A stretch of 64,000 bases of DNA, taken from contig NZ_CP007044.2 of the NCBI RefSeq assembly GCF_000520015.2, positions 2,666,001 to 2,730,000 on the forward strand. Direction: 5' to 3'. Made by a program: the position numbers and the translations under genes. This document shows positions 25,798-33,396 of the stretch, piece after piece; position 1 is the stretch's first letter; the number at the start of each line of letters is the position of its first letter. A model generated the notes under the pieces. It ran no database searches. It saw only the letters and a list, made by a program, of their open reading frames with translations, and was not told the DNA's origin. Source of the DNA: Chania multitudinisentens RB-25. Lineage in GTDB: Bacteria > Pseudomonadota > Gammaproteobacteria > Enterobacterales > Enterobacteriaceae.

Positions 25798-25893
25798 TCA
25801 GATAATGGCGCTGACGCTGGCAATCAAGATAACCCAAAAGGCAAAGCAGGATAAAAGGATAGCAACCCAGATATGACGGCGGCGGTAGACCAT
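25798..25893 (-). CDS. 31-residue single-span membrane protein
   Basis: A very short gene encoding 31 residues, beginning MVYRRRHIWVAILL. There is a positively charged N-terminus (RRRH) and then one hydrophobic span of about 22 residues, predicted N-in. GAAGG lies 6 nt before the ATG at 25893, and the stop is 18 bp from the convergent cybB stop. The pattern resembles the small YmiA/YniD-type membrane proteins of E. coli, but that assignment is a guess. Such genes are usually missed because of length. Confidence 0.6.
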   Translation of the reverse strand: MVYRRRHIWVAILLSCFAFWVILIASVSAII

Positions 25894-25978
25894 TTTTAAC
25901 CTTCACTTGTTTTGATAGTGGTTAGGTAATAACCCTATCGGCATAAATTCGTGAAGTTTTAGCCTTAAGGCCTATTTT

Positions 25979-26419
25979 TTATTGCCGGCGAATTGCTGAC
26001 ACCGAGGTATGCACTTCGTAGCCCAGCAGAAACAAAGCCTGCTCTAAAGCCTCTACTTTTGAAGCGTAAGCGATGTCCAGCAACCGGTCGATTTGTGCAC
26101 CGTTAAACCCCATTTGGCGCGCCAGTGTTGCTTTGGGCGTAGCCGTATTCAGCATCAGGTTGTGCAGCTCCAGCTTCAGCTTAACCAATACGGGCAGATG
26201 GATGGCGATCTCTTCGGCTTGTAAGGTGGAAGGCGGTGGCACCTGGCGATTCTCTTCCATTTCAATGGCAATGGCCGTCAGTAAGCTTTCCTGTGCTTCC
26301 AGCTCAATATCTTCGCGTTTGTAGCAGGCGGCCTGCTGTAGCGGGAAATCACGGAAGGTAATCTGCCAGGCAGCGCTTTCGTGGTCGAAAACAAAGTGGG
26401 CGGGGTAGTAGCAAAGCAT
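25979..26419 (-). CDS. HicB-like antitoxin-family protein, orphan
   Basis: A 146-residue protein with the two-part HicB layout: an N-terminal partial RNase-H-like fold (CYYPAHFVFDHESAAW, ITFRDFPLQQAACY) and a C-terminal helix-turn-helix (KATLARQMGFNGAQIDRLLD). HicB normally neutralises the mRNA interferase HicA and represses its own operon. There is no room for a hicA gene on either side, so this is a solitary homolog, perhaps acting only as a DNA-binding regulator. The start follows CAGGAA; an in-frame upstream ATG is rejected. Confidence 0.8.
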   Translation of the reverse strand: MLCYYPAHFVFDHESAAWQITFRDFPLQQAACYKREDIELEAQESLLTAIAIEMEENRQVPPPSTLQAEEIAIHLPVLVKLKLELHNLMLNTATPKATLARQMGFNGAQIDRLLDIAYASKVEALEQALFLLGYEVHTSVSAIRRQ

Positions 26420-26601
26420 GGTATTTCCTGCGGGAAAGTAAGTTGGGCAACATTGTGACTGGTTGAGGTTCACAATGCCAGCAATTGGCACTGGTAGCTG
26501 ATGCGTTTACCGGATCGGGTATTTTTTTAGTTGTCTGCTGATGATTTATTAGCAATTCCTGCCAGAATTGAATTATCTCCCTAAGCTAAATTGGGAATAA
26601 T

Positions 26602-27510
26602 ATGAAATATAGATTTAATGATCGTGTGCTTTTTGATGTAGATGCAGGAACACTTGGGCCTAGCGATTTCTCAGATGACCCTATCTCGTTATCGAATCCA
26701 ACAAAACGTTTATTGTTGTTGTTGATTAATCACTATGGTGAGCCCATCAGCCGTGAAGTGATCTTCAAGAAGGTGTGGGACGATTACGGCATGATCTCCA
26801 GCAACAATAACCTTAACCAGTGCGTCAGTAAATTACGCCGGGTGATCAAGGTGATGGGAATTGATGATGAAGTGATTGTCACCGTTCCTAAACTGGGGTT
26901 TATGCTGCACCAGGAGATTTTGCTCGAATCCACCCAAGAGGATAATGAAACTTTCACCCGGCTTCATTTGCCACTGATGTTGGCAGAAACGCCTTATACG
27001 GAAATGGAAACCACACTGGCGATGGAAGAGATTGTGGAAATAGACGATGAGGCAGAAGCAGAAAAGGATGCCGGGCAAGAGAAAGAACCGCCACCCGTTG
27101 AAACCGTTACCCCTCCAGCCAGCAAAAAACGTTCCCGCTGGGGAATTATTGCCGCTCTGGCCGGAGTAGTTTTTGTGCTGGGGGTGGGTATCACGATGTA
27201 TACCACGAACTCCGTTGCCCGGCAGGAAGTTTTTCTTGGCAAAGCGGGCAGTTGCAAAGTCTTTATGTCAACATCGACAACGGCGGGGATTCCTTCTCCC
27301 AGCCTGAATAAAGATCTGTTGGCCTATGTGGAACAGAAAAAGGCCGAATGTCTGGCGAATGAATACCTGATGGTGGTGCGCAGCAATCAGGTGCGTTCTT
27401 ACATTTCTGGTATTCACCGCATGTTCTTTGTGCGTTGTACCATATTGCGTGAACATAAAATTGAATTCTGCTCTGGCATGGAGAGTGATAATTCGCCGTT
27501 GTTGCAGTGA
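26602..27510 (+). CDS. ToxR/CadC-like membrane-bound winged-helix regulator
   Basis: A 302-residue protein. Residues about 1-110 form an OmpR-type winged helix (REVIFKKVWDDYG, NNNLNQCVSKLRRV, VPKLGFML). An acidic, Glu- and Pro-rich linker follows, then one membrane span near residues 180-203 (WGIIAALAGVVFVLGVGI) and a periplasmic domain of about 100 residues with four cysteines that could form disulfides. It therefore can sense the periplasm and bind DNA directly. It stands next to the T2SS pilotin gene pulS, so it may regulate the secretion locus, which is inference. Confidence 0.85.
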   Translation: MKYRFNDRVLFDVDAGTLGPSDFSDDPISLSNPTKRLLLLLINHYGEPISREVIFKKVWDDYGMISSNNNLNQCVSKLRRVIKVMGIDDEVIVTVPKLGFMLHQEILLESTQEDNETFTRLHLPLMLAETPYTEMETTLAMEEIVEIDDEAEAEKDAGQEKEPPPVETVTPPASKKRSRWGIIAALAGVVFVLGVGITMYTTNSVARQEVFLGKAGSCKVFMSTSTTAGIPSPSLNKDLLAYVEQKKAECLANEYLMVVRSNQVRSYISGIHRMFFVRCTILREHKIEFCSGMESDNSPLLQ

Positions 27511-27577
27511 GCCAGCCGAATAAGAAAAAGGGGGTTTATGCTGGGGAGTGAAACACCCCAAGCGATAAATCCGCTTT

Positions 27578-27601
27578 ATCGGCAGCGTACTGGCTGCCGA
27601 T
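27578..27601. promoter_or_regulatory. Perfect hairpin upstream of pulS
   Basis: ATCGGCAGC pairs perfectly with GCTGCCGAT around a 6-nt loop. A second inverted repeat (GGGG-GTG/CAC-CCCC) lies 20 nt before it. Without a T-run these look less like a classical terminator than an operator or leader structure. Confidence 0.45.
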
Positions 27602-27707
27602 CCGCCGGGCGATGGGGATCGAAAGGAAGCTAAAAGAAAAACTTTCTTCTGGATAAGTGACAGTGGGTGGGGATTTGATAGAATGGATCTCGGTCAATTT
27701 AAATAAG

Positions 27708-28112
27708 ATGATTTTTATCATGCGGTTATCTTTGATTGTGCGCTTTATGTCAGTGTTGTTTCTGGTGGGGGTGGCAGGTTGTCAGCAATCACAGTCTTCA
27801 AACAAGAATAATCCTGTGCCTCTGAATGATCAGGTTGAACAGCTTGCCTCGTTGGTGGCGGGGGCTAAGTATCTCAAGTACAAATGTAATCGCAGTGATT
27901 TGCCTGCTGATGCGGTCACCATGAAAGTGGCTTACAAGGTGGCAAAACAGCGGGGATGGAATACCTCGAATTACGCGTCGCTGCCCCAGCGTAGCGAGAC
28001 TATTTATCAGAGCCTGACCAGGGATAGCACACCGGAACAAACCAAATGCAGTAGTTTTAACAGTCTGTTGGTGCCTTTCACTGAGGAACTGCGCGCAGAA
28101 AGCCGGAGTTAG
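27708..28112 (+). CDS. pulS: Type II secretion pilotin lipoprotein PulS/OutS family
   Basis: A 134-residue lipoprotein with a hydrophobic signal and lipobox GVAGC, lipidated Cys followed by QQ. The mature part follows PulS/OutS: LASLVAGAKYLKYKCNRSDLP, a RGWNTSNY block, and a second conserved Cys in TKCSSFNSLL, giving a likely disulfide. Pilotins carry the secretin GspD to the outer membrane by binding its C-terminal tail. The exact start is uncertain (ATG at 27708 or 27720). It is convergent with pulB, the order known in Klebsiella pul loci. Confidence 0.85.
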   Translation: MIFIMRLSLIVRFMSVLFLVGVAGCQQSQSSNKNNPVPLNDQVEQLASLVAGAKYLKYKCNRSDLPADAVTMKVAYKVAKQRGWNTSNYASLPQRSETIYQSLTRDSTPEQTKCSSFNSLLVPFTEELRAESRS

Positions 28113-28131
28113 TGGTAAGCGCCTTGCGTGC

Positions 28132-28686
28132 TTATTTTTCGCTGGGGTTTGCTACATCAACTTTGCCGCCGGGCCAATCTTCCAGCGCGTCGAGCGTGAA
28201 TACTTCCCCGTTGAAATTGAAGATAGTCACATCCTGCTGAATCTGTTCAATTGTCAGATTAGCGGCTGGGCTATCGCCTTCATGATAACGTTGCCCATTC
28301 AGGGTAATGCTGCGTTTTTCATCTTCTGAAGCGTAAACGTGTGCGCTGTAACGCAGGGCAGGCAGCTCATCACTGGCCAATTCGCCAGGGGGGATTTCCT
28401 TATCTGTGTTCTCTTGCACCGCTGTGTCTTTACTCGGTTGGTTTACCACCTTTGGGTCAACTACGGCGGGCGGGGTGGGCGCCGTTTGCGCTATGGCCGA
28501 AGGGACGGCCTGAGAAAGCATCGCGGCCGGGCGATCAAGCGCCGGGCTATTGTGCCAATGCTCCCGGGCAAACCAGCCAAACGCGATAAACAGCAGCGCA
28601 TAGATTGGCAACAAATAACCAGGAATAAACAGCCCGTTGCTGGGGCGAACACTGGCTTTGGGGGTTAGCTCTGTTTGATTGTCCAC
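28132..28686 (-). CDS. pulB: Type II secretion assembly protein PulB/GspB
   Basis: A 184-residue inner-membrane protein: short cytoplasmic N-terminus, one span near residues 20-41 (GYLLPIYALLFIAFGWF), a Pro/Ala-rich periplasmic linker, and a C-terminal GspB domain (LPALRYSAHVYAS, LNGQRYHEGD, FTLDALEDW). GspB-type proteins link the inner-membrane platform to the peptidoglycan and secretin. Translation starts at a GTG with AGGGA just upstream. It follows pulA on the same strand, as in Klebsiella. Confidence 0.85.
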   Translation of the reverse strand: MDNQTELTPKASVRPSNGLFIPGYLLPIYALLFIAFGWFAREHWHNSPALDRPAAMLSQAVPSAIAQTAPTPPAVVDPKVVNQPSKDTAVQENTDKEIPPGELASDELPALRYSAHVYASEDEKRSITLNGQRYHEGDSPAANLTIEQIQQDVTIFNFNGEVFTLDALEDWPGGKVDVANPSEK

Positions 28687-28822
28687 ATCCCTGAACCTTT
28701 GAGTTAAGACGGGTTTGCTTGCGCCCGCATATCACTATGGGAAGAAGCTATCTGTCCGGCAAGCGCGGGTCAATAGCGCTGTGCGCGTATTTTGAGGTGA
28801 TTTAACTGCGGTAAACAGAGCA

Positions 28823-28842
28823 GGGCCACCCAGAGGTGGCCC
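28823..28842 (-). terminator. Hairpin after pulA
   Basis: Perfect stem GGGCCACC/GGTGGCCC with loop CAGA, 13 nt past the pulA stop on the minus strand. The T-run is poor (TGCTCTGTTT), so some readthrough into pulB is possible. Confidence 0.6.
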
Positions 28843-28854
28843 GAGACAAAAAGT

Positions 28855-31800
28855 TTATTTACTGCGGACGGGCAGGCCAGCGCCTTGCGTTATGCCTTGC
28901 GGTTTAACCAAAAGAGCCACAGACCACGCCGGAATCGTGATACTGCCATCGGGAGCAATATCGATGCCGGAGGCCAGCGAATCAGCTCCCAATGCCTGCT
29001 GGAGAGCGCTCAGGCTGAGGTTTTCCCCCGCAAAGTCATTAAACGTTCGGGCTTCCGGTGCGGCATTAATCACTACCACCAGCGCATCGGCCTGCGGATC
29101 GAGATCGTTGCCTGCCTGAGTGCCATCATCGATGGTCATCACCAGGAGCCCCAACTGTTGTGCTGTGCCAGTGTTGCGGAAATCAACGCGTTTCATCACT
29201 TCACTGCCGCTTCCCAATGTGATCAGCGGTGAAGAGTGGCGCAGCTGTGTGAGTTCCTGATAGAACGCGGTCATTTGTATGATTTCACTTTGACCAGGCG
29301 TTGCCACCGCGTCTTTCACGCTGCTGATGACGTCATAATTATCACCATCATCGCTGGCACGTGGCATTCCCACGTTGTAGTTGTTGTCCTGATAGCTGTA
29401 ATCCACGCGATTATACCAGTCACCTGCATCATAGGAATCGCGGGTGAAGGATTTGGAACGCAGCAGTTCGGAACCTTGTTGATCGAACGCTAGCCCTTGC
29501 CCCAGCAAGGTGGTGGCCAGCGAAACCGCCTGCATCCGCACACGGGTGGCGAGATCGGCTTCATGTGCAGCCTTATAACTGATCATGTCCCACAAAGTTT
29601 GGTTGTCATGCTTGGAGACATAATTGAGAACTTCGGTGGGATCGTTAGCATAGCCCCCAATGGCACCGTTGTAGTCAATTTCGCTGCCTTTTTTCAGGTT
29701 ACCGTCTTTATCGAACAACAGGAAATCGGCCAGATTGCCCGCCATTCCCAGGCGTGTCAGATCGGCCAGATGGCGCACCGTATCTTCGCTTTGCGTGGTT
29801 AGCTCGTTGCTCAATACTCCGGCACCGTTGCCAACGCCTTGGTTTTGCCGCAGAGAATCACCAGAATCAAACGGGCCACCGCCGCGCACGGCATCCCGCA
29901 GGCGATCGGAGAAGGTGCCGATTCCGGTGCCTTTCAGGGTGATCTGTGAAGCGATATCGAAGCGATCGTCCTGCCCGGAATTCCAACCTTCACCAAAGAA
30001 GTAGACATCAGGATTGACCGCTCTGACTTTTTCACGGGCTGCCAGGATTTGGGCTTTCGGGTGATACCCCATCAGATCGAAGCGGAAAGCATCGATCTTG
30101 TAGTCTTTGCTCCAAACTACCAGAGAATCTTCAATCAGTTTGGCAAACATCCGGTGTTCCGGGGCCGAATCAGAACAGCAGGTGGCCGATTCTACGCTGC
30201 CGGTTGATTCGTTCAAACGCTGATAATACCAGGGCACAATTTTGTCCAGCACCGAGGTGCGATCGGTCGGGCCTGCGGCGTTGGTGTGGTTATAGACCAC
30301 ATCCATGATGACGTTCATCCCCAACTGCTGCTTGATGGTTTGCACCATGGTGCGGAATTCTTTGATACGCAGCGTCCCTTCTGGGTCGGTAGCATAGGAG
30401 CCTTCCGGCACGGTGTAGTGGAAAGGATCGTAACCCCAATTATAGGAATCGGTTTGTGCTACATAGCCGTTCAATTCGTGTACTTGTGGATTGTCCTGGC
30501 TGTCATCCAATTTCAGTTCGTTAAGCACCTCGCCAATGGTGGCCGAACTGCTGCAATAACCCGCAAAGCGGCTTTGTTTGACGGCGTTGTTCAACTCGCA
30601 CAGGCGGCTGAAAGGCTGCGGTAAATCGGCCACTTTGTCGGCGAATTCACTGACCGTCGCCAAATCGAATACCGGCAACAGTTCAATGTGCGTCACTCCT
30701 GACTGAGCCAGCTGCTTCAGGTGTTGCACCATGTTGCTGTCAGCGGCGGTCAATGCCAGATATTTACCGCGTACGGCTTCCGGCACCGTTTGATCCCAGG
30801 CGGAAAGATCGCGGATATGGGATTCATGGATCACCATACGAGCAAGATCGGCCTGAGTGGCCTGCGGATGCGGCATGGTCAGGCCGTCCCAGCCTGCGGG
30901 TTTTAATGCGCTGTCATTGAGATCCACCACCTGGCTGTATTCGGAATTGGTGGCGAGGCTGTGGGAATAGGGATCGGTAACCTCATACTGTTCCACTTTG
31001 CGTGATTGCGGATGGTAGACCTTGAGGGCGTAACGATAGAAAGCTCCGTTGAGATCGCTGCCGCCTTGATAGGACCAGGCTCCTGAATCGGCATCTCGCG
31101 TCATTGGGTGGCTACCCAGGACTTTTTTGTCTGCGCCGTAGAGCACAAGTTCAACCTGTTGGGCAGTGGGTGCCCAAAGGCGGAAAGTGATACCGGAGCC
31201 GGTGATTAAAGCGCCGTATTCCAGTTTTTCGGCGGCAGCAGAGAAGCGGTCGTCCAGTACGCCAGCGGTTTGTATCTGGGTGGCCGAACTTAAAATACCC
31301 TCCTGATTGGTGGCAAGGGCAACGGTTTCCCCCGTCAGCAGCGTATCCACGTTGGCATCATCAGGGAGTTTAAAAGCGGCATAATCGGCAAGATGTGGGA
31401 AACGATCGCGGGTTTCCTGGCTGAGGCTGGTCGGCGTCAGGGTGAGATAATGATCGGTAAATCTCCCTTCGCTGTTGGCCGCGATCTTGCCGCTGTGGTT
31501 GTAATAAAGGCGCACAATGGGTTTCCCTTCTCCGGCAGGCCAGAGGAGCGTTTGTTTATCTACCCAGTGTGCTTCTGCCAGTGCCACCCCGAAGGCGGCC
31601 TGGAAAGCTTCGGCGCGAGTATCGTACAACGCGCTGCTGCCCGCGAGTACTGATACGGTGCGATCGGGGAAGTCACTGAACGACAAGCGCATATCCGCAT
31701 CAATCAACTTATTGGTGCCATCGCGCAGAATGAAGTTGATACAGCCGGTCATTTTGTTCAATGGCAGTATCCAGTAAGGGCCATAGCTGTCGCTGCCTGC

Positions 31801-32121
31801 GGGTGTTGTACTGGTGTCATTCCAGTCACTGGACGTTTTTTCCAGTGAGTCGCAGTTATCGTTATTCCACAAGAACAGATTTTTGCTGCTGTAATCAGCG
31901 CTAGCTCGGCGAGTGACCCCGGCAATATCAACCAGGTGAATCACTGCCTGGAGCTCACCTGCGGTGATGGCTTCACTGGGGATGGCAATATCAGGTAAAC
32001 GTGCAACAGGTTCCAGATTATTTGGCGTGTTAGAGTTAGTATCAGAAGAATTATTGTTATCACAGCCGCTCAGTAAGATGAGCGAGCCAAACAGTAGGGC
32101 ATTACGGGTATGTTTCAGCAT
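28855..32121 (-). CDS. pulA: Cell-surface lipoprotein pullulanase PulA
   Basis: A 1088-residue type I pullulanase lipoprotein, nearly colinear with the 1090-residue Klebsiella enzyme. It cleaves alpha-1,6 bonds of pullulan and branched starch. It has a lipobox LLSGC followed by DNNNSS, N-terminal carbohydrate-binding and N domains, then the GH13 barrel with MDVVYNHT, the nucleophile Asp in FRFDLMGYH, FFGEGW and YVSKHDNQT. Asp at +2 after the lipid Cys is the inner-membrane retention signal known for PulA before its T2SS export. The ATG is preceded by GGGA; an upstream in-frame start was rejected. Confidence 0.97.
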   Translation of the reverse strand: MLKHTRNALLFGSLILLSGCDNNNSSDTNSNTPNNLEPVARLPDIAIPSEAITAGELQAVIHLVDIAGVTRRASADYSSKNLFLWNNDNCDSLEKTSSDWNDTSTTPAGSDSYGPYWILPLNKMTGCINFILRDGTNKLIDADMRLSFSDFPDRTVSVLAGSSALYDTRAEAFQAAFGVALAEAHWVDKQTLLWPAGEGKPIVRLYYNHSGKIAANSEGRFTDHYLTLTPTSLSQETRDRFPHLADYAAFKLPDDANVDTLLTGETVALATNQEGILSSATQIQTAGVLDDRFSAAAEKLEYGALITGSGITFRLWAPTAQQVELVLYGADKKVLGSHPMTRDADSGAWSYQGGSDLNGAFYRYALKVYHPQSRKVEQYEVTDPYSHSLATNSEYSQVVDLNDSALKPAGWDGLTMPHPQATQADLARMVIHESHIRDLSAWDQTVPEAVRGKYLALTAADSNMVQHLKQLAQSGVTHIELLPVFDLATVSEFADKVADLPQPFSRLCELNNAVKQSRFAGYCSSSATIGEVLNELKLDDSQDNPQVHELNGYVAQTDSYNWGYDPFHYTVPEGSYATDPEGTLRIKEFRTMVQTIKQQLGMNVIMDVVYNHTNAAGPTDRTSVLDKIVPWYYQRLNESTGSVESATCCSDSAPEHRMFAKLIEDSLVVWSKDYKIDAFRFDLMGYHPKAQILAAREKVRAVNPDVYFFGEGWNSGQDDRFDIASQITLKGTGIGTFSDRLRDAVRGGGPFDSGDSLRQNQGVGNGAGVLSNELTTQSEDTVRHLADLTRLGMAGNLADFLLFDKDGNLKKGSEIDYNGAIGGYANDPTEVLNYVSKHDNQTLWDMISYKAAHEADLATRVRMQAVSLATTLLGQGLAFDQQGSELLRSKSFTRDSYDAGDWYNRVDYSYQDNNYNVGMPRASDDGDNYDVISSVKDAVATPGQSEIIQMTAFYQELTQLRHSSPLITLGSGSEVMKRVDFRNTGTAQQLGLLVMTIDDGTQAGNDLDPQADALVVVINAAPEARTFNDFAGENLSLSALQQALGADSLASGIDIAPDGSITIPAWSVALLVKPQGITQGAGLPVRSK

Positions 32122-32541
32122 TCTAAATTCCCTATCAAACAAACGTAATAGAAAGTAAGAAATGGTATTTATATGTAAATCTATGACATTAGATATTGCA
32201 GACCGAGGCGGAGCATCATCCTGGCAGAGAAGGAAATGGGGCGTAGGAAGCAGGAGGAACAGACATTGAGCGGGGATGACGAATAAAATAGCCCCCAAGG
32301 TTTAAGAAAAAGAAATTGCTATCAAAACAGAAAGATGAATAATCCGTTCGGTGGTTTATAGTTTTAGTTATTATTCTTTCCGTCACACAATCAGGTATAC
32401 AGTGGTGAGTAGTGAACATCATTTAGCAGCCTGGGGTTGAAAAGAGCGGCTCTGAACAAGATTTCAGGCAGGGCAACCGTGGCGGTATCGGCAAGCTGGT
32501 GACTCACATGCATAGGGAAACTGGCACAAGGAAGGCATAGG
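32122..32541. promoter_or_regulatory. pulA-pulC divergent control region with MalT-box-like sites
   Basis: No gene lies here. MalT-type elements (GGATGA/GGAGGA cores) are visible: GGGGATGA at 32272-32279 on the plus strand, GGAGGA at 32253-32258, and GGATGA on the minus strand at 32216-32221. In Klebsiella the divergent pulA and pulC promoters are MalT-dependent, so clustered boxes here suggest maltodextrin induction. No convincing CRP site was found. AT-rich stretches near 32140-32200 and 32330-32390 fit two promoters. Confidence 0.6.
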
Positions 32542-33396
32542 ATGCGATTTTCTGCAATGATTCTGTCGATCAAAGAGGTAACGTTTAGGCTGCTCACGCC
32601 GCGCTGGGTGTTGTGTGCCATTATGCTATTGATTTGCAATCAATTGGCACTATCAACATGGCGCCTTTGGCTACCGTCTGAAATTCCGACGCTCGATTCA
32701 GCACAAGCTATGTTGCCGCAAACCCCATCTGCCCGCCCTGAGACGGCAGGAAACTATCGTTTTACCCTGTTTGGCACCGCCGCTCCTGTTTCTAAAACTG
32801 TTACCACTGCGGCATCGGAGGCTTCTCTGCGTAATGCGCCGTTATCCGCGCTAAAAATCAACCTGACCGGTATTGTTGCCAGCCCCACGCCAGCCCATTC
32901 CATCGCCATTATCGGCAAAGACAGCCAGCAATTCAGCCTCGGTATCGGTGATAGCACGCCGGGTTACGATGCAAAAATTGCGGCTATTTTTGCCGATCGT
33001 GTCGTGATTGCTTATGAAGGGCGGCATGAATCCTTGCTTCTGTTTAACGACGCGCCAGCGGCGGCCAGCGGTGAAAAGGTGCAATCAACTGCGCAGATCA
33101 AAGAGCAGCTACAGATGCAGCCGGAAACCATTCTTAACTATCTGAACATTTCCCCCGTGATGGCAGACAACAAACTGACCGGCTATCGCCTGAATCCAGG
33201 TGCTCAAGGGGAGTTGTTCCAGCGGGTTGGGTTGAAGGAAAACGACTTGGCAGTGGCGCTGAATGGGCTGGATCTGCGCGATGCGCAACAGGCCCAGCAG
33301 GCACTGAAACAGTTGCCGGAACTCAGGGAACTGAGCCTTACCGTTGAACGTGACGGTCAATTGCAGGATATTTACGTTGCTCTTGGAGATAATTAA
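32542..33396 (+). CDS. pulC: Type II secretion protein GspC/PulC
   Basis: A 284-residue inner-membrane protein: short cytoplasmic N-terminus, one span (about 20-40), a Pro-rich linker, the homology region (LKINLTGIVASPTPAHSIAII, GDSTPGYDAKIAAI) that contacts the secretin, and a C-terminal PDZ-like domain (GLKENDLAVALNGLDL). It connects the inner-membrane platform with GspD and helps select substrates. It is the first gene of a 13-gene operon, and its stop abuts the TTG start of pulD. Confidence 0.95.
   Translation: MRFSAMILSIKEVTFRLLTPRWVLCAIMLLICNQLALSTWRLWLPSEIPTLDSAQAMLPQTPSARPETAGNYRFTLFGTAAPVSKTVTTAASEASLRNAPLSALKINLTGIVASPTPAHSIAIIGKDSQQFSLGIGDSTPGYDAKIAAIFADRVVIAYEGRHESLLLFNDAPAAASGEKVQSTAQIKEQLQMQPETILNYLNISPVMADNKLTGYRLNPGAQGELFQRVGLKENDLAVALNGLDLRDAQQAQQALKQLPELRELSLTVERDGQLQDIYVALGDN

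Noticed and set aside
26420..26601. Search for a hicA toxin next to the HicB-like gene
   Set aside because: The space is too small and no frame resembles the short basic HicA.
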